Shown piece by piece: positions 36,901 through 45,121 of a stretch of DNA of 64,000 nucleotides. Below the pieces are notes generated by a model. That model had not been told where the DNA came from, did not search any database, and saw only the letters and a program-made list of their open reading frames with translations. The stretch lies in the NCBI RefSeq assembly GCF_001522545.3, contig NC_031770.1:108069664-108133663 (forward strand), in the 5' to 3' direction. Position numbers and translations under genes: made by a program. Position 1 is the stretch's first letter; each line of letters starts with the position of its first letter. The DNA comes from Parus major. Its lineage: Eukaryota > Chordata > Aves > Passeriformes > Paridae.

Positions 36901-37028
36901 GTGTTTTTCTGTTGCAGAGCACTGCAGCCTGTGGGATGGAGGCTCAAAGTGATGCCATCCAGCCCAGCCACATCAGAGAGGCCATTCGACGCTACGGCCA
37001 CAAGATTGGCCCCCTTTCCCCATTCACA
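910..37028 (+). CDS. SUPT3H: SUPT3H, partial gene span (eight coding exons; first and last exons outside or not found)
   Basis: Joining the eight exons gives 912 nt, exactly 304 codons, with no stop or frameshift; every junction is GT-AG and phase-consistent. The product matches the vertebrate Spt3 homologue nearly residue for residue as I know it. Spt3 is a nuclear subunit of SAGA/STAGA-type coactivators; its N-terminal part resembles TAF13 and its C-terminal part TAF11, and it helps deliver or regulate TBP at promoters. Window residues 1-45 finish the N-terminal histone fold, 60-110 form a linker with an acidic patch, and about 145-304 form the C-terminal histone-fold region with a 63-residue insert (205-267). 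Introns in order are about 1.1, 1.7, 26.0, 2.8, 0.7, 0.5 and 2.4 kb, then at least 27 kb. The start codon lies upstream and the short C-terminal tail is missing. Identity is very secure; exon usage in transcripts is inferred. Confidence 0.97.
997..2132 (+). other. SUPT3H intron, about 1.1 kb
   Basis: AT-rich intron between exons a and b. It contains a T/C-rich stretch around 1603-1685 and no recognised repeat, RNA gene or additional exon. Confidence 0.85.
2133..2223 (+). CDS. SUPT3H: SUPT3H exon b: end of N-terminal histone fold
   Basis: 91 nt, phase 0 in, phase 1 out, encoding [20 protein letters not shown] and on to DDLLE, plus the first base of a split Asp codon. The basic helix ([10 protein letters not shown]) closes the N-terminal histone fold. 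The acceptor is ttttttctcatag and the donor GAAG|gtagaa. The split codon becomes GAC when joined to the next exon, matching the conserved DDLLED. The FFRDYK stretch is typical of the vertebrate protein. Intact. Confidence 0.97.
2224..3879 (+). other. SUPT3H intron, about 1.7 kb
   Basis: AT-rich intron between exons b and c. Nothing recognised. The 3' end is unusual for its weak acceptor gtgaag at 3874-3879. Confidence 0.85.
3880..4016 (+). CDS. SUPT3H: SUPT3H exon c: linker with acidic patch
   Basis: 137 nt, phase 1 in, phase 0 out, encoding the second part of the split Asp and 45 residues. It contains [20 protein letters not shown] and the acidic stretch [15 protein letters not shown]. This is the conserved linker between the two histone folds of Spt3. 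The donor is GAG|gtaatt. The acceptor is poor: it ends gtgaag (not cag or tag) after a T/G-rich tract. This is the last exon before a 26-kb intron. Confidence 0.97.
4017..7979 (+). other. SUPT3H 26-kb intron, first part
   Basis: Unique-looking AT-rich DNA. A strong unused acceptor lies at 4122-4140 (see finding). A short ATTC tetranucleotide run lies near 7725-7739. No exon or mobile element is recognised. Confidence 0.7.
7980..8061 (+). mobile_element. CR1 LINE 3' tail fragment
   Basis: Carries the CR1 3' signature: a segment like gatgaaactagattatctttaa, then ggttccttccaacac, then TGATTTTATGATTCTGTGATTT-type 8-bp terminal repeats. A 5'-truncated, diverged copy on the + strand. Confidence 0.85.
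8487..8886 (+). mobile_element. CR1 LINE fragment, about 400 bp
   Basis: Starts at ctgttggagcaggtccagag and runs through the CR1 3' region (gcactggcacaggttgccca) to aaggtcccttccaacac and attctatg. 5'-truncated as usual. A 131-codon open frame on the opposite strand here (8479-8874) is only a shadow of this repeat. Confidence 0.93.
8887..13634 (+). other. SUPT3H 26-kb intron, second part
   Basis: No exon or clear repeat family. It contains a T-rich run near 9950-9972. Open frames such as 10590-10877 and 11746-11973 look like chance. The stretch 11960-12480 is less AT-rich than its surroundings but not assignable. Confidence 0.65.
9950..9972. repeat. T-rich simple repeat
   Basis: Two long T runs separated by single C bases. 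A low-complexity tract, possibly the remnant of a poly(A) tail read from the other strand. Confidence 0.7.
13635..13882 (+). mobile_element. CR1 LINE fragment
   Basis: Contains caggttgcccagagaagtca, catccctggaagtgtccaag, gccaggttggatggggctct and the terminal attctatgattgtatgattc. 5'-truncated copy on the + strand; moderate divergence. Confidence 0.92.
13994..14665 (+). mobile_element. Old, diverged CR1 LINE fragment, up to about 670 bp
   Basis: Recognisable CR1 segments in order: the end of the reverse transcriptase region (cacttgtgagaccacatctg, like the usual actggtgaggccgcacct; 14189-14208), agaggaggcaaaaggg, a long diverged middle, ctggtcaaggtgctgaacca, and a degraded 3' end finishing near tgtgatcctg. 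Boundaries are approximate. Much older than the other copies. It explains open frames at 13993-14259 and on the other strand at 14269-14514. Confidence 0.65.
14666..20737 (+). other. SUPT3H 26-kb intron, third part: AT-rich, possible conserved non-coding sequence
   Basis: Six kilobases with no recognised mobile element. The parts 17630-18300 and 19600-20240 are very AT-rich with repeated homeodomain-type TAATTA cores and little degenerate repeat, the look of conserved non-coding elements. The longest chance-like open frame, 171 codons, is at 16119-16634. A 16-bp tandem duplication is at 20545-20576. Confidence 0.55.
20545..20576. repeat. Tandem duplication of a 16-bp unit
   Basis: The unit AATATTATTAATTCAT at 20545-20560 is followed directly by AATATTATTAATTCAC at 20561-20576, with only the last base different. 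Each unit carries a TTAAT homeodomain-like core. Confidence 0.9.
20738..21225 (-). mobile_element. CR1 LINE fragment, about 490 bp
   Basis: Read on the + strand it starts with the reversed 3' tail (atcatagaatcacagaatgg), then ttccaaccccctgccatgac, then the reversed body (tctccagctctcttggagcc; cttctcttctccgggctgga) to about the catcctc segment. One of the longer copies here. Open frames in it belong to the repeat. Confidence 0.93.
21226..25202 (+). other. SUPT3H 26-kb intron, fourth part
   Basis: AT-rich, no exon or repeat family recognised. A 20-bp perfect AT palindrome lies at 23423-23442. An open frame at 23623-23844 has no recognisable similarity. Confidence 0.65.
23423..23442. repeat. 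20-bp perfect AT palindrome
   Basis: TTGATATATTAATATATCAA is its own reverse complement over all 20 bases. It could extrude as a small cruciform; the following aatatatccc partly repeats one arm. Confidence 0.95.
25203..25640 (-). mobile_element. CR1 LINE fragment, about 440 bp
   Basis: Begins acagaaacacagaatggttt, followed by gggttggaagaggctttaaa, cccctgccatgggcaggatc, and the reversed body through gaacagccccagctctccca to catctccattgccctacaac. Well preserved. It explains all open frames at 25216-25686 on both strands. Confidence 0.94.
26694..26717. repeat. (ACAA)n microsatellite
   Basis: About five units of AAAC/ACAA following an A-rich stretch. A simple repeat. Confidence 0.85.
28385..28406. 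promoter_or_regulatory. 22-bp perfect palindrome with RFX X-box-like core
   Basis: All 11 base pairs are symmetric around the centre of CCATGG. The core GTCACCATGGTGAC fits the RFX half-site pattern GTNRCC on both strands with a 2-bp spacer; against the usual right half RGYAAC it has one mismatch. It lies in the 26-kb intron, 1.6 kb before exon d. The palindrome is seen directly; binding is inference. Confidence 0.45.
30025..30100 (+). CDS. SUPT3H: SUPT3H exon d: central region
   Basis: 76 nt, phase 0 in, phase 1 out, encoding [20 protein letters not shown] and on to RQLSF, then the first base of a split Ser codon. Joined to exon c it restores the conserved ERMERAERQTR; joined to exon e the Ser codon is TCA. 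The acceptor is tactcttttgtcag and the donor is a consensus gtaagt. The cluster [12 protein letters not shown] is a signature of the Spt3 family. Small and isolated, 26 kb from the preceding exon. Confidence 0.97.
30101..32920 (+). other. SUPT3H intron, about 2.8 kb
   Basis: The first 83 bp continue the open frame of exon d to a TGA at 30181-30183, with AATAAA at 30208-30213. The stretch 30540-30790 is non-repetitive and mixed in composition. A 15-bp polypyrimidine minisatellite lies at 31770-31913. No exon recognised. Confidence 0.75.
31723..31913. repeat. Polypyrimidine tract with 15-bp minisatellite
   Basis: An almost pure C/T run of about 190 bp. From 31770 it resolves into nine 15-bp units CCTTCCTTTTCSTTC, with the variable base G in units 1, 3 and 6 (each making a CpG) and C in the others; the last two units end CTCC. 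Open in several frames (FPSFS-type on +, RKGRKR-type on -) purely because it is a repeat. The tract may form intramolecular triplex DNA. Confidence 0.96.
32921..33033 (+). CDS. SUPT3H: SUPT3H exon e: start of C-terminal histone-fold region
   Basis: 113 nt, phase 1 in, phase 0 out. It encodes [15 protein letters not shown], then [20 protein letters not shown] and VAQ. The last part is the first long helix of the C-terminal, TAF11-like half of Spt3, the part linked genetically to TBP in yeast. The acceptor is gttttaactgacag and the donor CAG|gtaagg. A CR1 tail lies 127 bp downstream. No damage is seen. Confidence 0.97.
33160..33263 (-). mobile_element. CR1 LINE 3' fragment, about 100 bp
   Basis: Reversed tail ggagtcatgggatggtttgg, then ttggaagggaccttaaggct and aacccccagccatgggcagc, ending near ctgtctttcaatttgctg. 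A short copy in the 684-bp intron between exons e and f. Confidence 0.9.
33718..33825 (+). CDS. SUPT3H: SUPT3H exon f: C-terminal histone-fold region
   Basis: 108 nt, phase 0/0, encoding [20 protein letters not shown], then [16 protein letters not shown]. It continues the helix from exon e into the middle of the C-terminal fold. The acceptor gttttgcccctccag is strong. The donor GAG|gtaaaa is weaker, and the frame stays open for 57 more codons into the intron, with a polyadenylation hexamer following (see finding). Joined to the 36918 exon directly, it gives the STE-STAACG junction I know from the short mammalian form; joined to 34298 it gives the insert form. Confidence 0.96.
34025..34030 (+). 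promoter_or_regulatory. Candidate intronic poly(A) signal after exon f
   Basis: AATAAA 25 bp past the TAA (33997-33999) that ends the read-through frame of exon f. A T-rich run and a TG-containing stretch follow at 34036-34080, as expected for a cleavage region. Use is unproven. Confidence 0.35.
34298..34486 (+). CDS. SUPT3H: SUPT3H exon g: 63-codon Pro/Ser-rich cassette with basic end (probably alternative)
   Basis: 189 nt, phase 0/0, fully open, with acceptor ttgcttttacag and donor AAG|gtattt. It begins [20 protein letters not shown], runs through a proline/threonine stretch ([10 protein letters not shown]) and a glycine-rich stretch ([11 protein letters not shown]), and ends KSKQRKRKK. 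Low complexity suggests a disordered loop inserted between two helices of the C-terminal histone-fold region. It has several SP/TP sites and a monopartite NLS-like basic cluster. Codon-scale openness, good splice sites and neat phase argue it is real. Skipping leaves the frame intact. The shortest mammalian protein I recall lacks this segment; I believe longer vertebrate forms carry something like it, but cannot check. Confidence 0.85.
34512..34536. repeat. A-rich simple repeat
   Basis: Seventeen A bases in a row from 34512, then GAAAAAG. It lies 25 bp after the donor of exon g and 27 bp before a CR1 tail. Confidence 0.9.
34563..34747 (-). mobile_element. CR1 LINE 3' fragment, about 185 bp
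   Basis: Reversed tail cagaatcacagaatggtttg, then tcattccaatgccctgtcat, ccttggacacttccagggat and ccctgtgccagggcctcacc, ending in ctccctcacacta. Close to consensus, so relatively young. It begins 77 bp after exon g. Confidence 0.95.
34748..36917 (+). other. SUPT3H intron between exons g and h, remainder
   Basis: AT-rich with no further mobile element recognised. A run of nine A bases lies near 36810. No extra exon found. It ends with a strong acceptor at 36917. Confidence 0.75.
36918..37028 (+). CDS. SUPT3H: SUPT3H exon h: last recognised exon, C-terminal histone-fold helix
   Basis: 111 nt, phase 0/0, encoding [20 protein letters not shown], then [17 protein letters not shown]. It holds the conserved HIREAIRRY helix that closes the C-terminal fold. 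The acceptor tttttctgttgcag is strong and the donor is ACA|gtacgt. The family reference protein continues for only about a dozen residues after PFT; that tail exon is not found in the remaining 27 kb. Reading through the donor would add 17 residues (VRNNR...) before a TGA at 37080-37082. Confidence 0.97.
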
Positions 37029-40000
37029 GTACGTAATAACAGAGTTATAAAAAGTTATATTTATAATCTTAAGGAACTCTGATTTTCAAGTGGTCAAATG
37101 AAGAAGCTTTGGAATTGTTGAGAGCAATTTGTGGTGACTGTAATTTTCTTTATAAAAGTGGCATAATTCTCTTGGGAAATAAAACTTAGTAATTTCTGTC
37201 TCTTTTTGGAAAGACAAAAAAAAAGGTTTTTTTTTTCCTTTCAAATATTATTTTCTTTCAATTACAAATTATGCTTTTTTGTTAGTGCTTAAATTTTCTG
37301 TTTTTCCAAAGTTTAGGTTTACAGTTATTTTAAATTATATGTATTCCAATATGGTGAAGAGCACTTTATATTCTAAAATTAGTTTTGTGTCAGATACGGC
37401 TTCTATTGGATGTTGAACTCTCAAGTGACACATTTACGGCTGGGGAAAGAAGAGAATGGGTTTTTTAGACAACTTTGAACCTCCACTGAAATGCAATAGA
37501 ACTGAGCTTGTGGTAAAACACTGATGGGTTCTGAGGTTTTGCCATCGTTTTTTCTATGCAAATTGCAAATCCATTGTTCAGAGCAGCCAAACGAATTCTT
37601 TATTTAATTTTCTCAGCTGATGAAAATGTGAAAGCAGTTCATCTCCAATGTCATAAATTGGGGTCATTTTCTTCTCATCTACTGTTCTGTGTGGCATTTA
37701 TCCTGCTTACCTCAGAATACGTGCATCTAGAAAATAATAAATGTCAAAGAAATCATTATAGGAAAAAAACAAACAAAATCCACCAAAGGATTTGGGAGAT
37801 TTATGATTTCAGCTCCTAAAAATCAGGAAGAAATTGTCCAGTTTCTGAGAGATTTTAGGAAAGGAAATTTATTCTGAATTTGGGTCAATTCATTTACATA
37901 AACGTGATACAGAGGTACATGAAGGCCATAAATATAAAGGAAATAGCAGGACTTCAGAAGCAAGGATCAAGGGAAAATAAGAGAAAATGAGTAGATGATG
38001 CTATAATTTTGCTAGTGCCAAAACTAATCAGTGCTTTTATAGATGGCAGTGAAAGTTTGATTTATTAATGATAATTAATAAACAATTACAGTGAATTGTC
38101 TTTATATAACTTCACCTTTCTCTTTTGCCACTCAAAAATGCTAGATTAATGTCATGTAAAGCATGGGGCAGAATTTCCAGTCCAAAGCAGAAAGATGTCT
38201 TTAGCAGAAGTTTGCTAAGAGATATAGTTAAGAATATGGCAATAGCCTCTGAAAGCAGAGAATGTATTTAACTTGATTTAAAAAATGTAAAGAGCTCACA
38301 AAAACAGCTGCAGAAAGGTGAATCTTCCCTCCATGACCCTCACTAAAAGTGGCTTGGTCAATTATTAACCAAAGTTCAAATTTTTTCTTCAACCACAAGG
38401 TATAATAAAATACCCTGGTTTTAGTTGGGATTTTATGTCCTCCATTCTTGTGAACTTCCCAAACAGTGCAACTGAACAATTTAATTTGTTAACATTACCT
38501 ACAGTCAACGTGGTTGATGAGAGCAGCAGATCTTGTTCCCTTTGAACAAGCCAAGAATAAGAGGGAATCTTGGGTCAGCTTCTGGATGCCTACAGATGTT
38601 GTAGAGCTGTAACACAATTCTGCTTTTAATGACAAGGCTCAGGAAAAGTATTTTGAGAGGTACTGCAGAGTCTGCATTTAGGTCTTTTCCCCTGTGAGTG
38701 CCCTGATTGGAGTTTTGGGGAGGGACGTGGCAATGACAATTGTCCATGCAGCAACCAGAAATTCTAGGTCTTAATTTGGCACAAATGTGAATGTGAGTAC
38801 TGAGTGCCCTCTGCAATCTGCATTAATGCAGATTTCCACAACAAATAGAATTTAATGATGGCCAGACCTGGGGGCATGTGTGTAGCCAAACTTGAGGAAA
38901 TGAATTAACAGAACTGATACAGATTTTTATGTCATCAGGCATGGCCATTTCCTCAGATCTCAGCTGCATGTCTCTGTGTGACTCAGCCCATGTAGGCAGT
39001 GAAAAACCTTGGTAAAATATTAGAGGTCTGAGCCGTTCACTGCAATGTCTGAGGAGAAAATTGTATCAGAAGGATCGAAACCCTGCCCTGAATGCTTTGA
39101 AGCAGCTAGAAGGGGTATTTTTATGGATCAGTGTAACAGCCAACAGACTGGCAGTTGTCAAGGGGCTGCTGCATTCAGAAAGTTCATACCTGAACCCAAA
39201 CCACCAGGGGACTGGTTTTCTAACAGGAAAAATGGAATTGAGCAGTTGTGTTGTCCTCCACAAGGATGGATGATGTGGAAAGAGAGCTGCCAATTGCATC
39301 CCAGCAGTTCTTATGGAAAGGCACTTTTTAAAAAGACAGAGTTGAGGAGTGAGAAAGCTTCTTGCTTTTTCAAGCTACTGAATAGCTCAGTCCCATACAT
39401 AGAATTGAGATTTAATTTCTGTAAAAAGAAAATACAGAAGAATATTTTTCTTTTAAAACGTACATATACTTTTGTTTTCTTAAGATAATGAATAGGTATT
39501 TGTAAAGCACAGTGATAATTTTTCACATTTTTCCCTTTTTCGCTGTTTCGTCATGACTGTCAGCCTCTTCCATCTGATTTGGTGATAGCTGTGCCTAAGG
39601 AGTTGGTTTTAGAAGAAGAGTTAAGCTATACAATTTATTCTTTAGCAGTATTTGATGGATGTTGGTTTGGATGGAAACAACACTTTGAAATTTTTATAAT
39701 CATATGGTAAATGAGAACTAACATTAAACCAGTGAAAATGATCCGTTTGCATTTATTTTGACCTTAATAGCTATGTCAGAATGACTAACATAATTAGAGC
39801 ATTTAGTTTTTGTCTCCAAGTGCAAGCCACAATGGAAAGCAGCAAGTGTACTCTAGATTCTTCTGCATTGTATCATGTCTAAGGTAGTTTAGACATATGT
39901 TTAATCCAAATATTTTCTATTAATGGTATTGGGTGGTGCTCAGTATTTCCTACTTTAAAGCATGGTCTAGACTTTCAAAAATCAGAGAAATATTAAGCAA

Positions 40001-41512
40001 TAGCACCATGTAATTTTGCAAGACAGGAATGGGAAGTCTGGAACTCTCCATCATATCTATATGCAATTCCATGTGCTGTACCTGTGTCTATTTCTATGTG
40101 CATTTAAGCTAAGGGAGTGCATAGTGAAATGATGTCCAGTCTTGACTGGGCCTCTAGGAATAATCCTAATATTCTTCCAAATAATATTCTGAATAATAGT
40201 ATTTATTGTGCCAAGGTGTTCACAAAAATATTAGGTGGCTATTTCTTACCATGAACACAAGCATAATGTCACTAGAGAAATTATTTTGAGTTATTTGAAT
40301 TGATTTTATTTCAGACAGTTGGGGTAGCAAAAAAAATAACTCTTTAAAGAGTATTTATTCTGTGAACAATACACAATGCTGACCTGAAATCTTGATAGGA
40401 GCAGCTGTAAGTGTTGCATGAACAGTCTGTAAGTAGTACTTATGACCACGAGAACAGCTCTAGCTAAAAAGGACAGCTGAGATCCTTTGCTCTGAAATGA
40501 AAAGCAAAGTGATCAGCTACAATAGTGAAAGACCACAGGCTAAAGGAACAAGAAAATGTTTCCAAAGCAGATTCTTTGTCTTTAGTTTATGCCAGCTCTG
40601 AAATGATGTGTTTCAGATGTTTAGTTAAGAGAAACTGAGTTCACAAATGTAAATTGTAGTCCTGCACAGGCCCATGGCAGACAGTGGCCATTATTCAGCA
40701 GCTTGTACGTGTGTAAATGGGGTGTACTGAATGAACAGGGGTATAACCAACATTTCCTTGGGTATTTATGTTTTGGGGAGACATGTTTTTGTTCCTTCAA
40801 CTTCCCAGGCATTTCAATATGAAAACGCTTGCTAGTCTAAACCTTCTCTTGTTAAATATTTCAGTCTCATAGAATTGCCTATGCAGCATAAAACAATGAA
40901 TATTTACAAACCTGTGTTTATAATATTGCTTGTGACATTCCCTGCACAAAGAACATGTAACACCAGAGAATGTAATTTGGCAGAGACTTGGATTATTTGG
41001 GCCTTACAGAGCCCTGCCTATACTCTTAGAGGTTCTTAAATATTAAATGCAAGTATCCCATGTGGACTTCAGCAGATTACATATACATGGTAATCATAGT
41101 TTCACAATCAAATTATACATTTAGTCAAGGTCTTTTACTTCTGATGTTTTTAAAGTGTTTTTTATTGGTCCTGATTGAGCTCAGCTTTTATGCAAATGCT
41201 TAAATCAGTTTCTGTGGTGAAAAACACTGAGATTCATCATGGATCTTTAATAATTTCAATATAATAAAGATGCCTTTGACTCTATTAACTTCCCCCAAAA
41301 TCAAAATCTGTGGAATAGTAGCTGATGACCTGGCAAAGCTGAGTTTATGAGAGACTAAACCAACAGATTCAGGGGATTGAAAGAAGAGAGGGAAACCTTT
41401 AAAATACAAAGGTTAATGTGGCAGTATTATATTTGTGGAAGAGAACATTTTGGAAAGCCAGTTTGGTGTAGGTGCCTTAAACTTCAAGAAAAATTCAACT
41501 TCACATTCACCA
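37029..41512 (+). other. Presumed last SUPT3H intron, first part
   Basis: No recognised repeat family. A 147-codon open frame at 39045-39488 (beginning MSEEKIVSEGSKPCPECFEA) overlaps open frames in another + frame and on the - strand; I do not recognise it. The conserved C-terminal tail exon is absent. Confidence 0.6.
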
Positions 41513-41740
41513 AGTCACAGAATGGGTCAGTTGGAAGGGACCCCTGGAAGTCTTCTGGTCCAAGCTTCCTGCTCAAGCAGGGTTCCCCAGAGCACAGGGT
41601 CGTGTCCATGGGGCTTCTGAGAATCTCCAGAGATGGAGGCTCCACAACCTGGAATTGTCATCCAGAGGATTTGGCCTGCACCTTAGTCCTCTTAACTGAA
41701 AGAAATTTCTTCTTGCATGTTTCAGATCAAAGTAGCAGTG
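41513..41740 (-). mobile_element. CR1 LINE fragment of a second subfamily
   Basis: Reversed tail agtcacagaatgggtcagtt, then ggaagggacccctggaagtc, ttcctgctcaagcagggttc and agagatggaggctccacaac. The CTGCTCAAGCAG variant also occurs in the copy at 52557 and differs from the GCCATGGGCAGG copies, so this is a different CR1 subfamily. Confidence 0.9.
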
Positions 41741-44700
41741 AGAAGAAGTTCTGGAATATAATCTTCAATAATTGCTTCAATAGCCACAATGTGGATACAG
41801 TACAGCTGAATTTTTCTAAAGCATTTGAATGATAAAAAGTTTTGAATGCTGTTTCCGAAAGAAATTAGTTACATGGAAACTAAATAAAAAATCTGTGATA
41901 CTTAGGGTCCTGTAAAATATAGACTGCCCATATTGATATTCATAATCAATTGATACTGATTTTGAAGAAGTCAGTATTTCATTCTTAATCACTTCTCAAA
42001 AATGAAATGTATGTATTTCTGTCAAAAGGCATTTGAAAACTTTCCCTTCTGCTACACATTCAATTTCTGATATAGAAAAAGTCAAATAGACATTTTCATG
42101 CTTTCTTCTCATTTTGAAAGCAAAAAAAAGGCATTTTATTTCATAAAACAGTTACATATTTATGATGTCTTTGTCTATACTTCAAGCTGTTGTCTGCAGT
42201 TATTTGTAATTCTACAGTGTTAACACTTCGTGTTTGAAAAAGATGAATTATTATTCTATAAAACCAGTAGGAAGTCAAATCTCACTTTGGAAATCTTGTT
42301 CTGTTCTCTTCCAACCCCCATCCCAAGGTTCCTCCTTTCAGATTTATGAAAGAAAACATTTCTCTCTGTAAAAGGTTTTTGTATGCCAGCATCTGGAAGT
42401 GTTTATTTCAGTGGCGTGTAATCTATCTGTGGATTTAGTTAGCACCAGACCCCCTTTTGTGTACTCCTGACTTAAAATTTTTATAAATGATCTTGTTGAA
42501 TTTGTGCCAGTGTGCACATGGTTTGGCTGATTGCTGCATATATCCTTTACCTGCCAGTCACCTTTGATTTATATTCTTTCCCTCCTGCTTTTGCCTCCAA
42601 AAATGGTGCCACTGAACTGTCCTCTAAATCATCTTATTGGATAAATTGCTCCAAGATGAGATGGCACAGTTTTGGCTGACTCCTCGACAGAAGGCATTTC
42701 TATAATCCCTCCTCGCCTGCTTTCTGTAGGACCATTCAAAAAAGAGAAGGAACAGGGGAAATGGGGCTCCCTCTTCCATCCCAGCACTATTTCTTCCAGT
42801 GCTGTTCAGAAATGTAAAAAGGGACATTTGATTTACATGGTTCTTAATACCATCTGAGGACCTATAAACTGGTTGAGAATCTTTCACATCTCCTCTCCTG
42901 AGCTGAACTTGTTCATTAGATAAATCTGATATAGTTCATAGGGTTTTCTCCCAGAAAGATTAAAATGTTAAAGAATAGCATATTCAAGAATATAATAAAG
43001 CATTTCATTTAGAATAGATTATATAATATATATGACAGTTCTTTCCATTATAAAAATCCCTGTTGGTTTCCTTAAGCTAAATAGCTAATACTCCTTCAGA
43101 ATAACAATAGTTCTGTAAGTTTTACTTAATGGCATTACTAATTTGGAGAGTTTTATGAAGTTTCTGGGAGAAAAGCAGGTGTCTTGGCAATAATTTAAAA
43201 GGTTCCCAATTTGTGGTAGCAGATTCAGGGGGTTTCATGTTTCTAAAAAGGGAGACCAAGCTGCATAATGCTTAAGAGTGTCTGACACAATGATGTATCA
43301 TTTTGGAGTAAGTTTCCAAACGTTCATTGGTCATTAAATGTGCTGCTTGACTTTATATTGCAGTTTCCCAGCTGTCCCTACCGGGAGTAGTCTTAACACT
43401 CCAACAGAATTTATTAATGAGGGCACAAGCTCACAGTACTGATGAAGCAGTAAAGTTTCCCAGATGATTTTATTGAACAGGAACATAGATTTTTAGATAA
43501 GAGAAAAAATGTCATTGAAGTAGATTTGAAAAGAACTTGCTCCCTTTCTGCAGAGCAGTAGGAAAATATTTACAGTCTGGATAATATTTGATAACCTGTG
43601 GGGATATTTAAAATTCTTGGATTGCACATACATCAGTGTCCTACTACACAACAGTACATGTTGCAAGCAGCACGTGAGGCTTTCAGGCAGCATAGATGTG
43701 GTTCTGTTGAGGCAGGAAACACTGGCATGGATTGACTCTGTAATGCAGTTTGTACAACCACACAGAGGGCTGTGCTCCATTGTGTCACTGCCTGTTCAAA
43801 CCTGTTGTGCTGGAAGGGCTGAACAAAACCTGCATCTTTCTCAACATAGAAGCTCACACTGCAAAATTCTGTCATTTTTCATATCTACTGGTTAAAAGAT
43901 CTGATTTGTCAGATAAATTTGCTAGCTCTGTTAGTGAGAAGATAAATAAACAATAAGGTTTACAATCAGCTGAATTTCTCATATAAACAAAAGCAACTCC
44001 TAATCTCATAAACCTTATATAATTATTTTTTTTCTAACTGTATGGGCAGATTCAAAACATATTGGAGGCTTTTCAAGCATAGTTGTACTGATGTAAAACG
44101 ATCTGAGGGTAAGAATATGTTACTTTCTAAAAGTGTATGTTCTTAAGTGCCTCCTGAGAGGCTTAAAAAACCTTAGTATGGATGAGAATCTGACTTCTGG
44201 TACTTTGCTCAAGGCAATCTAACATGCACATAAATATGTATTTCAAGGGTAAGGTAAGATCTATAATTCTAGAGCAGATACTGGGACAAAAAGGTACTTA
44301 ATTAAGTGTTCCAAGATATTTCACAGAAATAAATATGTCCTTCTTCCACAATTTGCATTATTTTTTGTAAAGACAGTGGTATAATGCAGCAGGTACATTC
44401 TGGTACAAGAGTTAATAAACAGAAACTTGCTTGTTGAAGAATCCTAAGAAAAAAATGGAAGAATCTTAAAAGGAAAGTGTATTTTTTTTATTTGTCTTTG
44501 CACAGAATTATAGTGCAGCTCCCTGCAGTATTCACATTTTTGTGATTTTGTTCGCCCGTGGACAATACCATGTACTTACACAATTATATATAGTGCAGGA
44601 TCAGTTGCAGTTGTATTTTATACCATTCTTTCAGATTCCTCTTAAAAATGAGTGTTCATTCATATTTTTCTCCTTGAAAGATTTGAAAGTGCTTTGTGAA

Positions 44701-44982
44701 CTGGAGCTACTTGTAGTTGTCAGTTCACTCTCAGGGCTGCTGTGAGCCAGCTCAGACTGAGATGCAGCAGCTGTGAGTCAGCAGCAGCGCTGCCCAGCTC
44801 TGTAGCACAGGATGTGAGCTGTCTGGATGAAACATTATGAGAACTTTAGGATCAAGGCTGTTTGAATTGGAATTACAGTTGAAGAAAAATTGCATGAAAC
44901 TTTATTTCTCATGAGTAGGATCTTCATTTTAGGTGCTGTTTGTAAGACTGATGCTTGACAGACGTGTCCTGTTGTGTTGAGC
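41741..44982 (+). other. Presumed last SUPT3H intron, second part
   Basis: AT-rich, no mobile element recognised. A G/C-richer cluster at 44725-44815 contains a TGAGTCAGCA site. The remaining open frames look like chance. Confidence 0.6.
44774..44783 (+). promoter_or_regulatory. AP-1/MAF-type site in a small GC-rich cluster
   Basis: TGAGTCAGCA is a perfect AP-1 core extended by the GCA of a MARE half-site, with CAGCTG E-box (44769-44774) partly overlapping. Such motifs occur by chance; only the clustering in otherwise AT-rich DNA draws attention. Confidence 0.25.
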
Positions 44983-45121
44983 TTGGATAGAAGGACAGGC
45001 TGGATGGGGCTTGGAGCAGAGTGGTCTAGTGGCAGGTGACCCTGCCTGTGAAGATGGAACTAGATGGTCTCAAAGGTCCCTTCTAATCCAAACCATTCTA
45101 GGATTCTGTGATTCCATGATA
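44983..45121 (+). mobile_element. CR1 LINE 3' fragment
   Basis: Contains ggctggatggggcttggagc, gtggtctagtggcaggtgac, aaaggtcccttctaatccaa and the terminal attctaggattctgtgattc. 5'-truncated, + strand. Confidence 0.93.

Noticed and set aside
38581..38600. Codons reading Asp-Ala-Tyr-Arg, another possible start of the SUPT3H tail exon
   Set aside because: No AG acceptor directly before it and the following residues (Cys-Cys) do not fit.
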